Positions 16,609 through 26,421 of a stretch of DNA of 64,000 bases are shown piece after piece; position 1 is the first letter of the stretch; every line of letters starts with the position of its first letter. The DNA is from DYRB01 sp963802205 (GTDB taxonomy: Bacteria > Pseudomonadota > Gammaproteobacteria > Chromatiales > Chromatiaceae), in contig CAWDHW010000011.1 in the NCBI GenBank assembly GCA_963802205.1, positions 75,564-139,563 on the forward strand, given 5' to 3'. A program made the translations under genes and the position numbers. The notes under the pieces were generated by a model. The model was not told where the DNA came from, did no database searches, and saw only the letters and a program-made list of their open reading frames with translations.

Positions 16609-18562
16609 ATGGCGACTCCCAGCGATACGAACACCAAGCTTTCTTGGCGGCGCTACGAGGACGGCGACGACACCTGGAAGGCCCTGACGCAGAAGATCTT
16701 CGTCCAGGATACCTCCTACAAGTGTCCGACCTATGTCCACAAGACCCCGCCCTGTCAGGGCAGTTGCCCCTCCGGTGAGGACATCCGCGGCTGGCTTGCC
16801 GTCGTGCGCCAGCAGGAACTGCCGCCGGCCGGCACCACCTGGCAGGAATACGCCTTCCGTCGCTCCACCGATGCCAACCCCTTCCCCTCCATGATGGGGC
16901 GGGTCTGTCCGGCGCCCTGTCAGGATGGCTGCAATCGCAATGAGGTCGAGGACTTCGTCGGCATCAACTCCGTCGAGCAGTACATCGGCGACACGGCCAT
17001 CGCCAATGGGTACGGGTTCGTGGCGGGGCCAGACACCGGCAAGCGCATTGCCATCATCGGCGGTGGTCCTGCCGGGCTTGCCGGTGCCTACCAGCTCCGC
17101 CGCAAGGGACATGCCTGCACCATCTTCGAGGCCAATTCGGGCCTGGGTGGCATGTTCAAGTTCGGTATCCCCGGCTACCGCGTGCCCCGCGACAAGCTCG
17201 ATGCCGAGATCCAGCGCATCCTGGATATGGGCGTCGAGGTCAAACTGAACACGAAGGTCGGCAAGGACGTCACGCATGGAGACTCTGGAAAAGGACTTCG
17301 ATGCCGTCCTGTGGGCCATCGGTTGTCAGGCCGGTCGCGGCCTACCGGTGCCCGGCTGGGCCGGAACCCCCAATTGCGTCTCCGGCGTCGCGTTCCTCAA
17401 GGCCTTCAACGAGGGCCGCATGAAGGTCACCACCGACAAGGTGGTCTGCGTGGGTGGCGGCGACACCTCCATCGACGTCGTGTCCGTCTCACGGCGCTTG
17501 GGCCACATCAAGCACGCCCGCCCCACGGACCTGCCCGAGGCCGTGGTCCTCGACGGCTATGTCGCACACGACTCCGCGGTCTCCGCGGCGGCCAAGGGCG
17601 CCGACGTGACCCTGACCTCGCTGTTCACCCGCGACAAGATGACCGCGGCAGAGCATGAGGTGAACGATGCCCTGTACGAGGGCGTCACGGTGCTGGACGG
17701 TGTCATGCCGCTGGAGGTCATCAAGGGTGCCGATGGCCGTGCCACGGGGCTCCGCGTTGCGGACTGCAAGATGACCGACGGGCGTCCGACGGTCGTCGAG
17801 GGCACCGAGCGCGTCCTTCCGGCGGATCTCATCGTCTCGGCCATCGGCCAAGGCGGCGACCTCACCGGTCTGGAGGGCCTGGACAATGGCCGCGGCCTGA
17901 TGAACGCGGACAAGTTCTACCAGGTCCCGGATCGCCCCGGTCACTTCGTCGCTGGCGACATCATCCGCCCGCACCTGCTGACCACCGCCATCGGTCAGGC
18001 ATCGGTTGCGGCGGACTCCATCGACGAATACGTCCGTCATGCTGAGCACAAGCGCCGCGCCAAGGTCGATGTGCATCACTTCAACCTGCTGGACAAGATG
18101 CAGGAGGCCAACCTGGCCCCCGATGCCTTCGACGCCAAGGCCGGGGATCAGCGCGGTACCGCCGATAGCAACTGGGCGATCCACAACTACGAGGACCGCT
18201 CTGGCAACGAGGTCATCCCCCACGACGAGCTGTTCCTGGGTCACTTCAAGTTCCATGCGCGCAACCTGCGCAAGGAGGAGGTGCCGAGTGCCGAGGAGGT
18301 CCTTGGTCACTTCAAGGAGCGCGTTATCGGTCTGAATGAGGCCGAGGCCGTCGACGAGGCCAAGCGTTGCATGAGCTGCGGCATGTGCTTCGAGTGCGAC
18401 AACTGCGTCATTTTCTGTCCGCAGACCGCCGTCTACCGAGTCGATAAGGCCAGTCGTACCACCGGCCGTTATGTGGCCACCGACTATGCCAAGTGCATCG
18501 GCTGTCACATCTGCGCGGATGTCTGCCCCACTGGCTACATCAAGATGGGCCTGGGCGAGTAG
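16609..18562 (+). CDS. dsrL: DsrL, NAD(P)H:acceptor oxidoreductase (frameshifted)
   Basis: Iron-sulfur flavoprotein that interacts with DsrAB and can take up its electrons. The first 222 residues hold an N-terminal cysteine domain (KCPTYVHKTPPCQGSCPSGED) and the FAD site IAIIGGGPAGLAGAY. The frame then breaks at 17275, where one extra C separates GKDVT from METLEKDFDAVLWAIG. The remaining 428 residues hold the NAD(P)H site VVCVGGGDTSID and a C-terminal ferredoxin domain with CMSCGMCFECDNCVIFCP and CIGCHICADVCPTG. Removing one base gives 650 residues, close to known DsrL. The otherwise intact sequence suggests a consensus error rather than decay. Confidence 0.92.
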
Positions 18563-18602
18563 CCGTTTGGCGGGTCACCTGACTGATCATCTGGAGAAGC
18601 CG

Positions 18603-19073
18603 ATGGCAAATGCCGTTGTAAGAGGCTTGCTCGCGGTCGCCGGTCTGGTCTGGGCGCTTGGCGTCCAGCCGGCCGCGGCGGGCGAGAACTTTGTTACCCC
18701 TGGGTCCAAGGCCGCCGGGCTGACGAGCTGTGTCGAGGACACGAACTTCATGGTCCGTAACCACATGGAGCTGATCAAGCACCAGCGGCACACGGTGGTG
18801 CACCAGGGTATTCGCGACAGCAAGCACACCCTGGCCGGGTGCATCGATTGCCACGTCAGTCAGGGGGCCGATCAGAAGCCCATCTCGGTCTATAGCGAGG
18901 GGCAGTTTTGTCAGCGCTGCCACGCCTTTACCGCCGTCGATGTGAACTGCTTCGGGTGCCACGCCACAGTTCCGACGACGGCCTCGGGTCCGGCGCGGCT
19001 TTCCGGTGAGTTCGGTCCGGATGTGGCCCAGACCCCAGCTCATGGCGCATCGGCGCAGGGCAACACACCATGA
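18603..19073 (+). CDS. dsrJ: DsrJ, periplasmic trihaem cytochrome c
   Basis: 156 residues with an N-terminal signal/anchor (LLAVAGLVWALGVQPAAA). Three haem c sites are visible: CIDCH, CQRCH and CFGCH. A non-motif cysteine in LTSCVEDTNF is a candidate axial ligand, as described for DsrJ. It is part of the DsrMKJOP transmembrane complex and depends on cytochrome c maturation, encoded at 28.7-35.8 kb. The ATG at 18603 is chosen to expose the signal; its stop overlaps the dsrO start (ATGA). Confidence 0.94.
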   Translation: MANAVVRGLLAVAGLVWALGVQPAAAGENFVTPGSKAAGLTSCVEDTNFMVRNHMELIKHQRHTVVHQGIRDSKHTLAGCIDCHVSQGADQKPISVYSEGQFCQRCHAFTAVDVNCFGCHATVPTTASGPARLSGEFGPDVAQTPAHGASAQGNTP

Positions 19074-19873
19074 ACCCCCAACATCACAGCAACGGGTACG
19101 ACAACAAGGCGGAGGCCCCGGTGGACGGCGGCCGCCGGACCTTCCTAGGGCTGGCCGCGGGCCTGACGGTGGCGACCGTTGCCCCCGGTGTCATCCTGCA
19201 CACCGTGTCCGCGGCCCCGCGCTCCGAGGCCGTGACCGACGCGGTCCGCTGGGGGATGCTGATCGACACAGCCAAGTGCGCGGACGGCTGCACCGAGTGC
19301 GTCAAGGCCTGCGATCACGAGAACGGCCTCGACCTGCAGGTGAAGCCGGAGGGCGCCTCCGAGGACATGTGGGACCGGCAAAGGGCCGTATGGATCCGCA
19401 AGGTGCAGGTGCAGGACAACCTCACCGGGCATGTTGTGAATCTGCCGATGATGTGCCAGCACTGCGAACATCCGCCCTGTGTGGATGTTTGCCCGACCGG
19501 GGCCTCGTTCAAGCGGGCCGACGGGATCGTCCTGGTGGATCGGCACACCTGCATCGGTTGCCGCTACTGCATGATGGCCTGCCCCTACAAGGCGCGGTCC
19601 TTCATCCATCAGGTCGTAGCCGAGAAGCTGACCCAGACCCCCCGTGGCAAGGGCTGCGTCGAGAGCTGCAATCTGTGCGTTCATCGACTGGACAACGGCG
19701 GTACTTCCACGGCCTGTGCCGATGCCTGTGCCGCAACGGGGCACCAGGCCATTGTCTTCGGCGATCTCAAGGACCCGCAGAGTCCGGTCAGCAAGGCCCT
19801 GCAGGCCAAGGCGAGTCGGCAGATCCGCGAGGATCTCAACCTCAACACCGGCGTCCGCTACACCGGCATCTAA
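19070..19873 (+). CDS. dsrO: DsrO, periplasmic iron-sulfur subunit
   Basis: 267 residues. A twin-arginine signal is present (GRRTFLGLAAGLTVATVAPG), so the folded protein is exported. Four [4Fe-4S] clusters are predicted from CADGCTECVKACDHEN, CQHCEHPPCVDVCPTG, CIGCRYCMMACPYKAR and the CVESCNLCVHR region. It resembles the electron-transfer subunits of the molybdopterin oxidoreductase family and would link DsrJ with DsrP. Confidence 0.95.
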   Translation: MNPQHHSNGYDNKAEAPVDGGRRTFLGLAAGLTVATVAPGVILHTVSAAPRSEAVTDAVRWGMLIDTAKCADGCTECVKACDHENGLDLQVKPEGASEDMWDRQRAVWIRKVQVQDNLTGHVVNLPMMCQHCEHPPCVDVCPTGASFKRADGIVLVDRHTCIGCRYCMMACPYKARSFIHQVVAEKLTQTPRGKGCVESCNLCVHRLDNGGTSTACADACAATGHQAIVFGDLKDPQSPVSKALQAKASRQIREDLNLNTGVRYTGI

Positions 19874-19893
19874 GGCGCGGCGGGAGATCCAGT

Positions 19894-21120
19894 ATGAAAC
19901 GAATCGTCTATCGCGAGTGGCGTCTCCAGCCGGAACGCTACTGGGGCCTCTTGGCCATCCTCGGCGCCGTGGCCGCTGTCGCCGGCCTGGCGGTGCTCTA
20001 CATGGAGCATGAGGGGCATTGGGTCACCGGCATGACCAATGAGGTCGTTTGGGGTACCCCGCATATCTTCGCGGTCTTCCTGATCGTCGCCGCCTCGGGG
20101 GCGCTCAATGTGGCCTCCATCGGGACCGTCTTCGGCCGCACGGCCTACAAACCCCTGGGGCGTCTGTCCGGGCTCCTGGCCCTGGCGTTGTTGGCGGGTG
20201 GCCTCATGGTCCTGGTCCTCGACCTGGGCCGTCCCGACCGGCTGTTGGTGGCGGCGACCACGTACAACTTCCGCTCGATCTTTGCGTGGAACATCTACCT
20301 CTACACCGGCTTCATGGCCATCGTCGTCGCCTACCTGTGGAGCATGGCGGACCGCAAGGGCGGGCCCTACAACAAGCCCGTAGGCTACCTCGCCTTCGTC
20401 TGGCGCCTGCTGCTCACCACAGGTACTGGCGCCATCTTCGGGTTCATCGTCGCCCGTCAGGCCTTCGACAGCGCCATCCTGCCGCCCATGTTCATCATCA
20501 TGTCCTTCGCCTACGGTCTGGCGGTGTTCATGTTGGTGCTGATGTTCGCCTGCCGGCAGGATGACAGGCCCCTGGGGGACGTGCTGCTGTTCAAGCTGAA
20601 GAACCTGCTCGGGGTCTTCGTCTCGGCCGTGCTGCTGATGACCCTCACCTATCACCTGACCAAGGTCTACGGGGCCAAGAACTGGGGCGTCGAGGACTTC
20701 CTCCTGGTGGGTGGCGGCATCTATACGCTGCTCTTCTGGGTCGGCTGGGTGCTGATCGGGCTCGTCATGCCCCTGGGGATCGTCTACCACCCGGTACTCG
20801 GTAAGGATCGGACCTGGATCACCGCGGCGGCCGCCATGGTCGTCGTCGGGGGCCTCGCCGCCGTGTACGTCATCATCATCGGGGGTCAGGCCTATCCGTT
20901 GCAGATGTTCCCGGGCAAGACCATTCTCGAATCCGGGTTCCACGACGGTGTCCGCGGGGCTGTGGCCTCCTATGTGCCGAGCATCCCGGAGATCCTGCTG
21001 GGCGTAGGCGGGGTTGCGGTGGCCATGATCATCACGGCCGTAGGCATCCGAGTGCTCCAGTTCCTGCCCGAGTCCCTTGCGGACCACGTGGTCGATCCAC
21101 ACATCAAGGCGGAAGCCTAG
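19894..21120 (+). CDS. dsrP: DsrP, NrfD-type membrane subunit
   Basis: 408 residues with about ten hydrophobic helices and no haem motif, as in the NrfD/PsrC family of quinone-interacting membrane proteins. Family segments include LDLGRPDRL and SIFAWNIYLYTGF. The ATG at 19894 is used; a much longer in-frame extension upstream overlaps dsrO and is only a shadow. It completes DsrMKJOP. Confidence 0.94.
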   Translation: MKRIVYREWRLQPERYWGLLAILGAVAAVAGLAVLYMEHEGHWVTGMTNEVVWGTPHIFAVFLIVAASGALNVASIGTVFGRTAYKPLGRLSGLLALALLAGGLMVLVLDLGRPDRLLVAATTYNFRSIFAWNIYLYTGFMAIVVAYLWSMADRKGGPYNKPVGYLAFVWRLLLTTGTGAIFGFIVARQAFDSAILPPMFIIMSFAYGLAVFMLVLMFACRQDDRPLGDVLLFKLKNLLGVFVSAVLLMTLTYHLTKVYGAKNWGVEDFLLVGGGIYTLLFWVGWVLIGLVMPLGIVYHPVLGKDRTWITAAAAMVVVGGLAAVYVIIIGGQAYPLQMFPGKTILESGFHDGVRGAVASYVPSIPEILLGVGGVAVAMIITAVGIRVLQFLPESLADHVVDPHIKAEA

Positions 21121-21196
21121 CGGCGGTTCGCTGGGCGAGGCCGGCGGGCTTGGTCCGGGCAGACGGACCGAACCGCAGGTCGGACCCTGAACCGCG

Positions 21197-21228
21197 ATGG
21201 GGCCGGTGCCGCAGGGCACCGGCCCCAT
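21197..21228 (+). terminator. Strong hairpin between dsrP and dsrN
   Basis: Fourteen-base perfect stem (21197-21210 with 21215-21228) and a 4-base GCAG loop, in the 142-bp gap inside the dsr cluster. There is no T-run. It could be a partial terminator or an RNA-stability element lowering expression of dsrNRS relative to the structural genes. Confidence 0.55.
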
Positions 21229-21262
21229 GCCTTTCGACACCTATGCCTAGGGGCCCAGCACC

Positions 21263-22643
21263 ATGGCCCACCTCTATATCTCCGCGGCCCACAAGAGCTC
21301 CGGCAAGACCACGATCTCCATCGGCCTGTGCCGGGAGATGCGGCGTCTGGGCCTGATGGTGCAGCCCTTCAAGAAGGGGCCGGACTACATAGATCCCCTC
21401 TGGCTCACCCAGGCGGCGGGAAAGACCTGTCTCAACCTGGACTTCCACACCATGGCCCGGGACGAGATCCGGGATGGCTTTGCCGCGCAGATGGCGGGCG
21501 CAGACATCGGTGTCATCGAGGGCAACGTCGGGCTCTTCGACGCCGTGGACATCTACGGAAGCAACAGCAACGCCGAGCTGGCCAAGGAACTTGAGGCCCC
21601 GGTGATCCTGGTCATCGACACCGAGGGTATGACCCGGGGTGTGGCGCCCCTGTTGCTCGGATACCGGGCCTTCGACCCGACCCTGACCATCGCCGGGGTC
21701 ATCCTCAACCGGGTCGGTGGCGACCGCCATGCCACGAATCTGCGCCGGGTCGTAGAGCACTACACGGACATCCCCGTCCTTGGGGCTGGTCTATCGGCAC
21801 AGCGACGCCCTGATCGAACAGCGTCACCTGGGCCTGATCCCGAGCAACGAGGAGGACGAGGCGGAGCAGCACATCGAGCGCATCCGCCTCCAAGTGGCCG
21901 GGCAGGTGGATGTGGATCGAATCCTGGCCATCGCTAGGAATGCCCCGGCGCCTGTGGTGCCGAGCGCGCTGTCCGACCGAGGTGGCGGTAACCAGGACAG
22001 GCTGCGGATCGCCATCGCCCGCGACCAGGCCTTCGGGTTCTATTACCCGGATGACTTGCAGGCGCTGGTGGGGGAGGGGGCGGAACTGGTTCCCTTCAGC
22101 CCCTGCTCGGATCCGGAGTTGCCACAGGTGGACGGGCTCTTCATCGGCGGCGGATTCCCCGAGTGCCACATGCGCGACCTGGAGGCCAATGCCCGGATGC
22201 GGGCCTCCATCGCGGACTTCATCGCCTCCGGCGGGCCGGCCTACGCGGAGTGCGGTGGCCTCATGTATCTCGCACGCCAGCTCCGCTGGGGGGACGAGAG
22301 CAGGGCCATGTGCGGCGTCCTGGACGCCGACGTGGCGATGCACCGTCGCCCGCAGGGCCGTGGCTACATCACCCTGAGCGAGACCCCCAACTTTCCCTGG
22401 CCCCGCGCCGGGACCGAGGCGGTCGAGATCAAGGGCCATGAGTTCCACCATTCCGCGGTGGTGACACCGAACCCTTCCTGGACCTATGCGTATCGGGTCT
22501 TGCGCGGGTCCGGGATCGACGGGTCCCACGACGGGATCGTCCACAAGAACCTGCTGGCGAGCTACGCACACTTGCGATCCGTGGGCGGTGTGCGCTGGAC
22601 CAGCCGCTTCCTCGCCCATGTCCGCGCCTGTCGCCGCAACTGA
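21263..22643 (+). CDS. dsrN: DsrN, sirohaem amidase (CobB/CbiA-like; frameshifted)
   Basis: Glutamine-dependent amidase related to cobyrinate a,c-diamide synthase, which makes the sirohaem amide used by DsrAB. The first part has the P-loop-like HKSSGKTTISIGLCREM and KKGPDYIDPLW. An extra G near 21788 breaks the frame; removing it joins DIPVLGA to VYRHSDALIEQRH. The second part has FYYPDDLQALVGEGAEL, the glutaminase core GGGFPECH and AECGGLMYL with its cysteine nucleophile. The full product would be about 459 residues. It sits between dsrP and dsrR, its normal place. Confidence 0.92.
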
Positions 22644-22751
22644 GGGGTGCCATTTGCCCTGAGGTCGAAGCCAACCGGCAACGGATCGACCTCCCCCTGG
22701 GGTAGAATGGTGCGGTTGGCAGTAACGCCCGCGCAAGAGGGTCTTTCAGGC

Positions 22752-23069
22752 ATGTTCAAAGTGACAGCGACAGCAGCGGGGCAGATCGTGCAGTCCGCCC
22801 AACAGGGCGGTACCGAGGGTCTGGCCCTGCGCCTTGCGGCCCATCAGGCCGCCGATGGCACCATCGACTATCGGATGGGTTTCGACGAGGCCGGAGAGGA
22901 TGACATTCGCCAGCGCTGCGAGGGCGTCGAGGTGGTCATGGCGCCGGAGTTTGTACCCCTGCTGGATGAGGCGACCCTCGATTTCGTCGAACTGGAGCCT
23001 GGGCAGCACCACTTCATCTTCATCAATCCCAAGGACCCGGGGCATGTACCGCCCGAAGGGGCGGCCTGA
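22752..23069 (+). CDS. dsrR: DsrR, A-type (IscA-like) protein without cluster cysteines
   Basis: 105 residues from the ATG at 22752 (MFKVTATAAGQI). It has the A-type scaffold fold (GLALRLAAHQAADGTIDYRMGF) but lacks the three conserved cysteines of IscA, as is typical of DsrR. In Allochromatium vinosum DsrR has been linked to post-transcriptional control of dsr. A longer in-frame reading from 22647 is not supported. Confidence 0.9.
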   Translation: MFKVTATAAGQIVQSAQQGGTEGLALRLAAHQAADGTIDYRMGFDEAGEDDIRQRCEGVEVVMAPEFVPLLDEATLDFVELEPGQHHFIFINPKDPGHVPPEGAA

Positions 23070-23097
23070 GCGTCATTGACCCGCACCGGTCTGACCC

Positions 23098-24212
23098 ATG
23101 GACCTCTCCAGTGAAGACAGCTTTCGGCTCAACGTCCTCCTGGCCAACAAGCCGCTGGCCATCCGCATCGACGAGTCCCGCCTCACGGTCCATGGGCTCT
23201 CGACCGCGGCGATGCCAAGATCCAGCTCAATCCCACAGGGCGAGTGGAATCCTACCTGCGTCTGGTCCGGGAGCTGATCTCCGGGCCAGGTCCTCGGCTC
23301 CCCCGGCGGCTATCCGATCTACCTGCGGCGCTGGACCCGCATGGGACAGATGCGCGATGAGAGCCTGGAGCAACTCCTCCTGCTCGGCGAGCCCGAGGCC
23401 GTGGTGGCCGCCGTGTGCGCCCCGGTCTCACGGATGAACTCGCGCGGCGGGCCTGGTGGGCCATGGAAGACGCGGACAACGCCCGCCGCATGCTCGGCAA
23501 CCCGGCGGTGCGCGAGGGCCAGATGGGCCGGGTCCTGGCGGAGTATCTGATCGAGTACCTCCCCTTCGAGAGCGAGCCGGAGCGCGCCGCGGAGTCCGTG
23601 CGCCTGTGCCTGCAACCGGGACTCCTGGACATGGAACGCCGCCTCGACCTGTGGAAGCGCTCCGGCCGCAAACCGGCCCACCAGCTCGGCTTCCTCATGG
23701 CCCTGCCGGACGACCTGCCGGACCCAGAGCCGGCGCGTCGCGACGCCGCGGACCTGGGCGCCCTGCTGGGTCCCCTCGTCGTCGCTGGCGACCCCTGCGC
23801 CGCGGTCCTGGGGCGGGTCCTCTCCGGTCCTGGGCAGACCTTCCTGAAGGCGTTGGGGGCCTTCCTGGCCAAACCGCCGACCCAGGACCTGGTGGTGGCC
23901 GCCTTCGATCTGACCCGGGACTACTTCGCCCCGCTGCGCCCCGAGGGGGACCCGGACCTCACGCTGGACGCCCTCTGGGCCGAGCCCCAGACCCCGCTGG
24001 CGGGCCCCTGTCTCGCCCTGGCGCCGGACCTGGCGGGCGAGGTCGCGGCCATGCGCCGCCTCTCCGGGCTGGGGTACGGCGTGCTGCGCGGCCCCCTGCT
24101 CGACTCCACCGCCGCCGGCAGCCTGATGCGGCGGAAGCTGGCCCCGGTCCTGGACCGCGTCCAGGGGCAGATCGATGTGCTGCGGGGTCGGTCTTCCGGA
24201 AGGGCGGGATAG
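23098..24212 (+). CDS. dsrS: DsrS-like protein (several frameshifts)
   Basis: Homologue of the last gene of the dsr cluster, a cytoplasmic protein reported to affect dsr expression. The protein begins MDLSSEDSFRLNVLLANK and would be about 371 residues, but three frame changes are needed: near 23190-23202, near 23284 and near 23421-23426. The pieces read RGDAKIQLNPTGRVESYL, VLGSPGGYPIYLRRWTRMG and LTDELARRAWWAMEDADN, and the last 265 codons (23415-24212) are intact. Either sequence errors or a recent loss; the preserved codons favour errors. Confidence 0.75.
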
Positions 24213-24425
24213 GCGTCCCGGACCAGCCGTTGGGGGCACCCCGATGCCTTCGAGTCACCCTGTTGTCGTACAGGCGGTCCCCACCGGGTCGATGGGCTGT
24301 TTGAGTCCGAGGAGCGGCCGGTTGCGAGGTCGAGAAGGGTGGCGAGCGATGCGAAAATTGACAGGCCATCCCCTGACGGGCATCGTCGGACTCTATCTAA
24401 ATTCGGTCCGAATATGGTCGTTGCG

Positions 24426-24711
24426 ATGAGCGAATCGATACTGAGCCTCAGCGAATTCAAGGCCGACGCCAGTCGCCTGTTGGACAAAGATCCGCACGGA
24501 GCCGACCACGCTGGTGCTGACACAGAACGGGCGCGCACGAGCCGTGGTCGAGGACTACGAGCAGCACCAGGAACGGCAGCGGGCGCTGGTGATGCTGAAG
24601 CTGATGGTGCAGGGCGAGCGCGACATCGAGGGTGGCCGGGTTGTGCCGCAGGAGCAGGTGTTCGCCGACCTTCGACGTCGGTTGGCCGGGGGTGAACCGG
24701 CCGATGATTGA
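24426..24711 (+). pseudogene. Phd/YefM-like antitoxin (frameshifted)
   Basis: Starts MSESILSLSEFKADASRLLD, the N-terminal signature of Phd/YefM antitoxins. One extra A in the run at 24486-24488 breaks the frame; correcting it gives KIRTEPTTLVLTQNGRARAVV, a textbook continuation, and an intact C-terminus ending GGEPADD. The corrected length is 94 residues. The stop overlaps the start of the toxin-like gene by 8 bases, the usual coupling of such pairs. Confidence 0.75.
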
Positions 24712-25006
24712 GCGGCGGGTACCGTGGACCCGGACCGCGCGGCGCGACCTTGGCGCCGTCGTCGCATACACCGCCACGGATAGTATCGAGAATGCGTTGT
24801 CGGTACTCGACCGGTTGCAGGAGCGGGCGGATTCGCTGACGACGGCCGCCGAACGCGGTCGCCTTGTACCAGAGAGGCCACGCGACTGCGGACCGCCAGC
24901 CTGCGAAGCATTAGTGGCCGCAACGGGTCGATGCGGACCTACCTCAGCCTATTTCGCAGCGCTCCGAAACGGGTATCTGGCAGGGCGGCGAGGTGGGCGA
25001 ATCTAA
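24704..25006 (+). pseudogene. RelE/ParE-like toxin, C-terminus degraded
   Basis: Begins MIERRVPWTRTARRDLGAVV and continues with a ParE/RelE-type helix pair (IENALSVLDRLQERADSL) and RGRLVPE. After about residue 55 the expected RelE/ParE C-terminal strands are not recognisable in one frame, so this is probably broken by indels. It is coupled to the upstream antitoxin. The 3' end overlaps a minus-strand frame (24944-25495), and the true end is uncertain. Confidence 0.6.
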
Positions 25007-25495
25007 GAAGTTCGTGACGAACCACTTGTGGCAGCAACACCGCTGCTTTGGAGTCTGTCCGCCCCGCGGGTATCCGCGGGGCGGACCCTCGTAGGTCAGG
25101 ATCGCAGGCAGTCCCTTGGCCGTATTGACCCATTCCTCGACCATGGCCGCGGTGGGCATGCGCTGGGTCAGTTGATCGGCGGCATTGGTCTCTTCCAGCT
25201 TGGCCAGGAGATTGTCCGGGCGGCGGGTGGCGAGTTCCTTGACCGTGTCCACACCCGCATGCTCCAGCAGGTCGGAGTAGACCCCGGCGATCCCCTTGAC
25301 CCTGGCCAGGTCGGCGCGGTTGGCCAACTGTAGGATTTCCTTTGGGGTACAGCCACAGCCGGCGGCGAGTTCCTTACGCTGGGCGGGGGCGGCGGCGGCA
25401 GCGAGCAGCTTTTCGTTGTCGGTGATGGCCAGCTCCTTGAGCTTGGCAAGGATGGCGTCGGTCGCACCCCGGAGGTCTTTGATGGGCGTCGTCAT
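24944..25495 (-). CDS. DUF4332 helix-hairpin-helix protein with odd C-terminal extension
   Basis: The first ~135 residues are a DUF4332 protein: TPIKDLRGATDAILAKLKEL, then two helix-hairpin-helix-like units (ILQLANRADLARVKGIAGVY, LEHAGVDTVKELATRRPDNL) and the usual ending MVEEWVNTAKGLPAILTY. Such domains often bind DNA or proteins non-specifically. The frame then runs on for 47 low-quality residues through a strong hairpin (25057-25086), so the natural stop near 25,088 has probably been lost by an indel. The ATG at 25495 has clear upstream spacing. Confidence 0.75.
   Translation of the reverse strand: MTTPIKDLRGATDAILAKLKELAITDNEKLLAAAAAPAQRKELAAGCGCTPKEILQLANRADLARVKGIAGVYSDLLEHAGVDTVKELATRRPDNLLAKLEETNAADQLTQRMPTAAMVEEWVNTAKGLPAILTYEGPPRGYPRGGQTPKQRCCCHKWFVTNFLDSPTSPPCQIPVSERCEIG
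25057..25086 (-). terminator. Hairpin at the natural end of the DUF4332 gene
   Basis: Thirteen-base perfect GC-rich stem (25057-25069 with 25074-25086) and a GTAT loop. It lies directly after the codons for LPAILTY, where the DUF4332 protein normally ends, so it looks like the terminator of that gene even though the present frame reads through it. Confidence 0.6.
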
Positions 25496-25754
25496 GCTTT
25501 AGTCTCCTTCTTCTTGGTGGATGTGCCTTGTTGTACACGGGTTGGCCCGGAACAGGCGGTTGGATGATAAGCGAAATCAGCCTGATCATGGGATGGGTTG
25601 CGAGGGTTTGGCCGGGAATTTGCGGACACTAGGCCAGGTTCTGCGCTCTGTTTGACAGGCTTGTCGGCGGTCCCTAGCATCCGCCGACCGTGGGCCCGGT
25701 CCGGCCCGGCGCGCTTTTCCCGGTGTGCCTTCCCTCTCAGAGCCCCCTGACCCT

Positions 25755-26351
25755 ATGCCAAAGCTCACTCTGCTCCAGTCCGTCGGCCTCCTCGTCTTTC
25801 TTGCCTTCTATGGGTTCACCGTCTTTGCCCTGACCCGGGACTACTACCAGCGCCATCCGGCTACGGTGGTCGCGGCACCGGTTGCCAGCCCCCACGCGGC
25901 GGCGCCGGTCCAGCGCCGGCCTGCTTCCGGTGCCCTGGACAGCGCCAGTGTCATCCCGGCCGCGGTCACCGAAAGCAATCCGGTGCTTCTGGCTCAACAG
26001 GCCGACGACCTGTTCGTCCAGGGCCGTTATGGAGAGGCGATCCCCCTGTACCGCCGGATCCTGGAGTTGTCCCCGGAGGACGTCGATGCCTTCAATGACC
26101 TCGGGCTCGCCCTCTTTTACACGGGGGACAGCCCTGGGGCCCTGGCGATCCTGACCCAGGGTACAGCCAAGGGGCCCCAGTTCCAGCGCATCTGGCTGAC
26201 CTACGGCTTTGTCCAGTTCAAGGCCGGCGACGCGGCCGGCGCCGTCGCCGCCCTGACAAAGGCCCGGGACCTGGGGCCGGATACGGGCCCGGGTAAAGAG
26301 GCGGTCCGACTCCTCGGGCTGATCCAGACGCCCCCTGCGGGGCCCCAATAG
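25755..26351 (+). CDS. Membrane-anchored TPR protein
   Basis: 198 residues from the ATG at 25755. One N-terminal membrane helix (LLQSVGLLVFLAFYGFTVFA, about 5-24) is followed by an Ala/Pro-rich linker and TPR units from about residue 85: NPVLLAQQADDLFVQGRYGE, AIPLYRRILELSPEDVDAFN and DLGLALFYTGDSPGALAIL. Most of the protein should be periplasmic. The function is unknown. It precedes metG by 70 bp on the same strand. Confidence 0.75.
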   Translation: MPKLTLLQSVGLLVFLAFYGFTVFALTRDYYQRHPATVVAAPVASPHAAAPVQRRPASGALDSASVIPAAVTESNPVLLAQQADDLFVQGRYGEAIPLYRRILELSPEDVDAFNDLGLALFYTGDSPGALAILTQGTAKGPQFQRIWLTYGFVQFKAGDAAGAVAALTKARDLGPDTGPGKEAVRLLGLIQTPPAGPQ

Positions 26352-26421
26352 CCAAGCCGTTGCCCCATCCAGCCGACCCCGTGAGATACTTTCCGGCCAA
26401 GTTCAGCCCGCCGAGCCCACC

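Noticed and set aside
19006..19893. In-frame upstream extension of dsrP to about 704 residues
   Set aside because: The extension overlaps dsrJ and dsrO in a different frame and reads as Arg/Gly/Pro-rich noise; the family start is at 19894.
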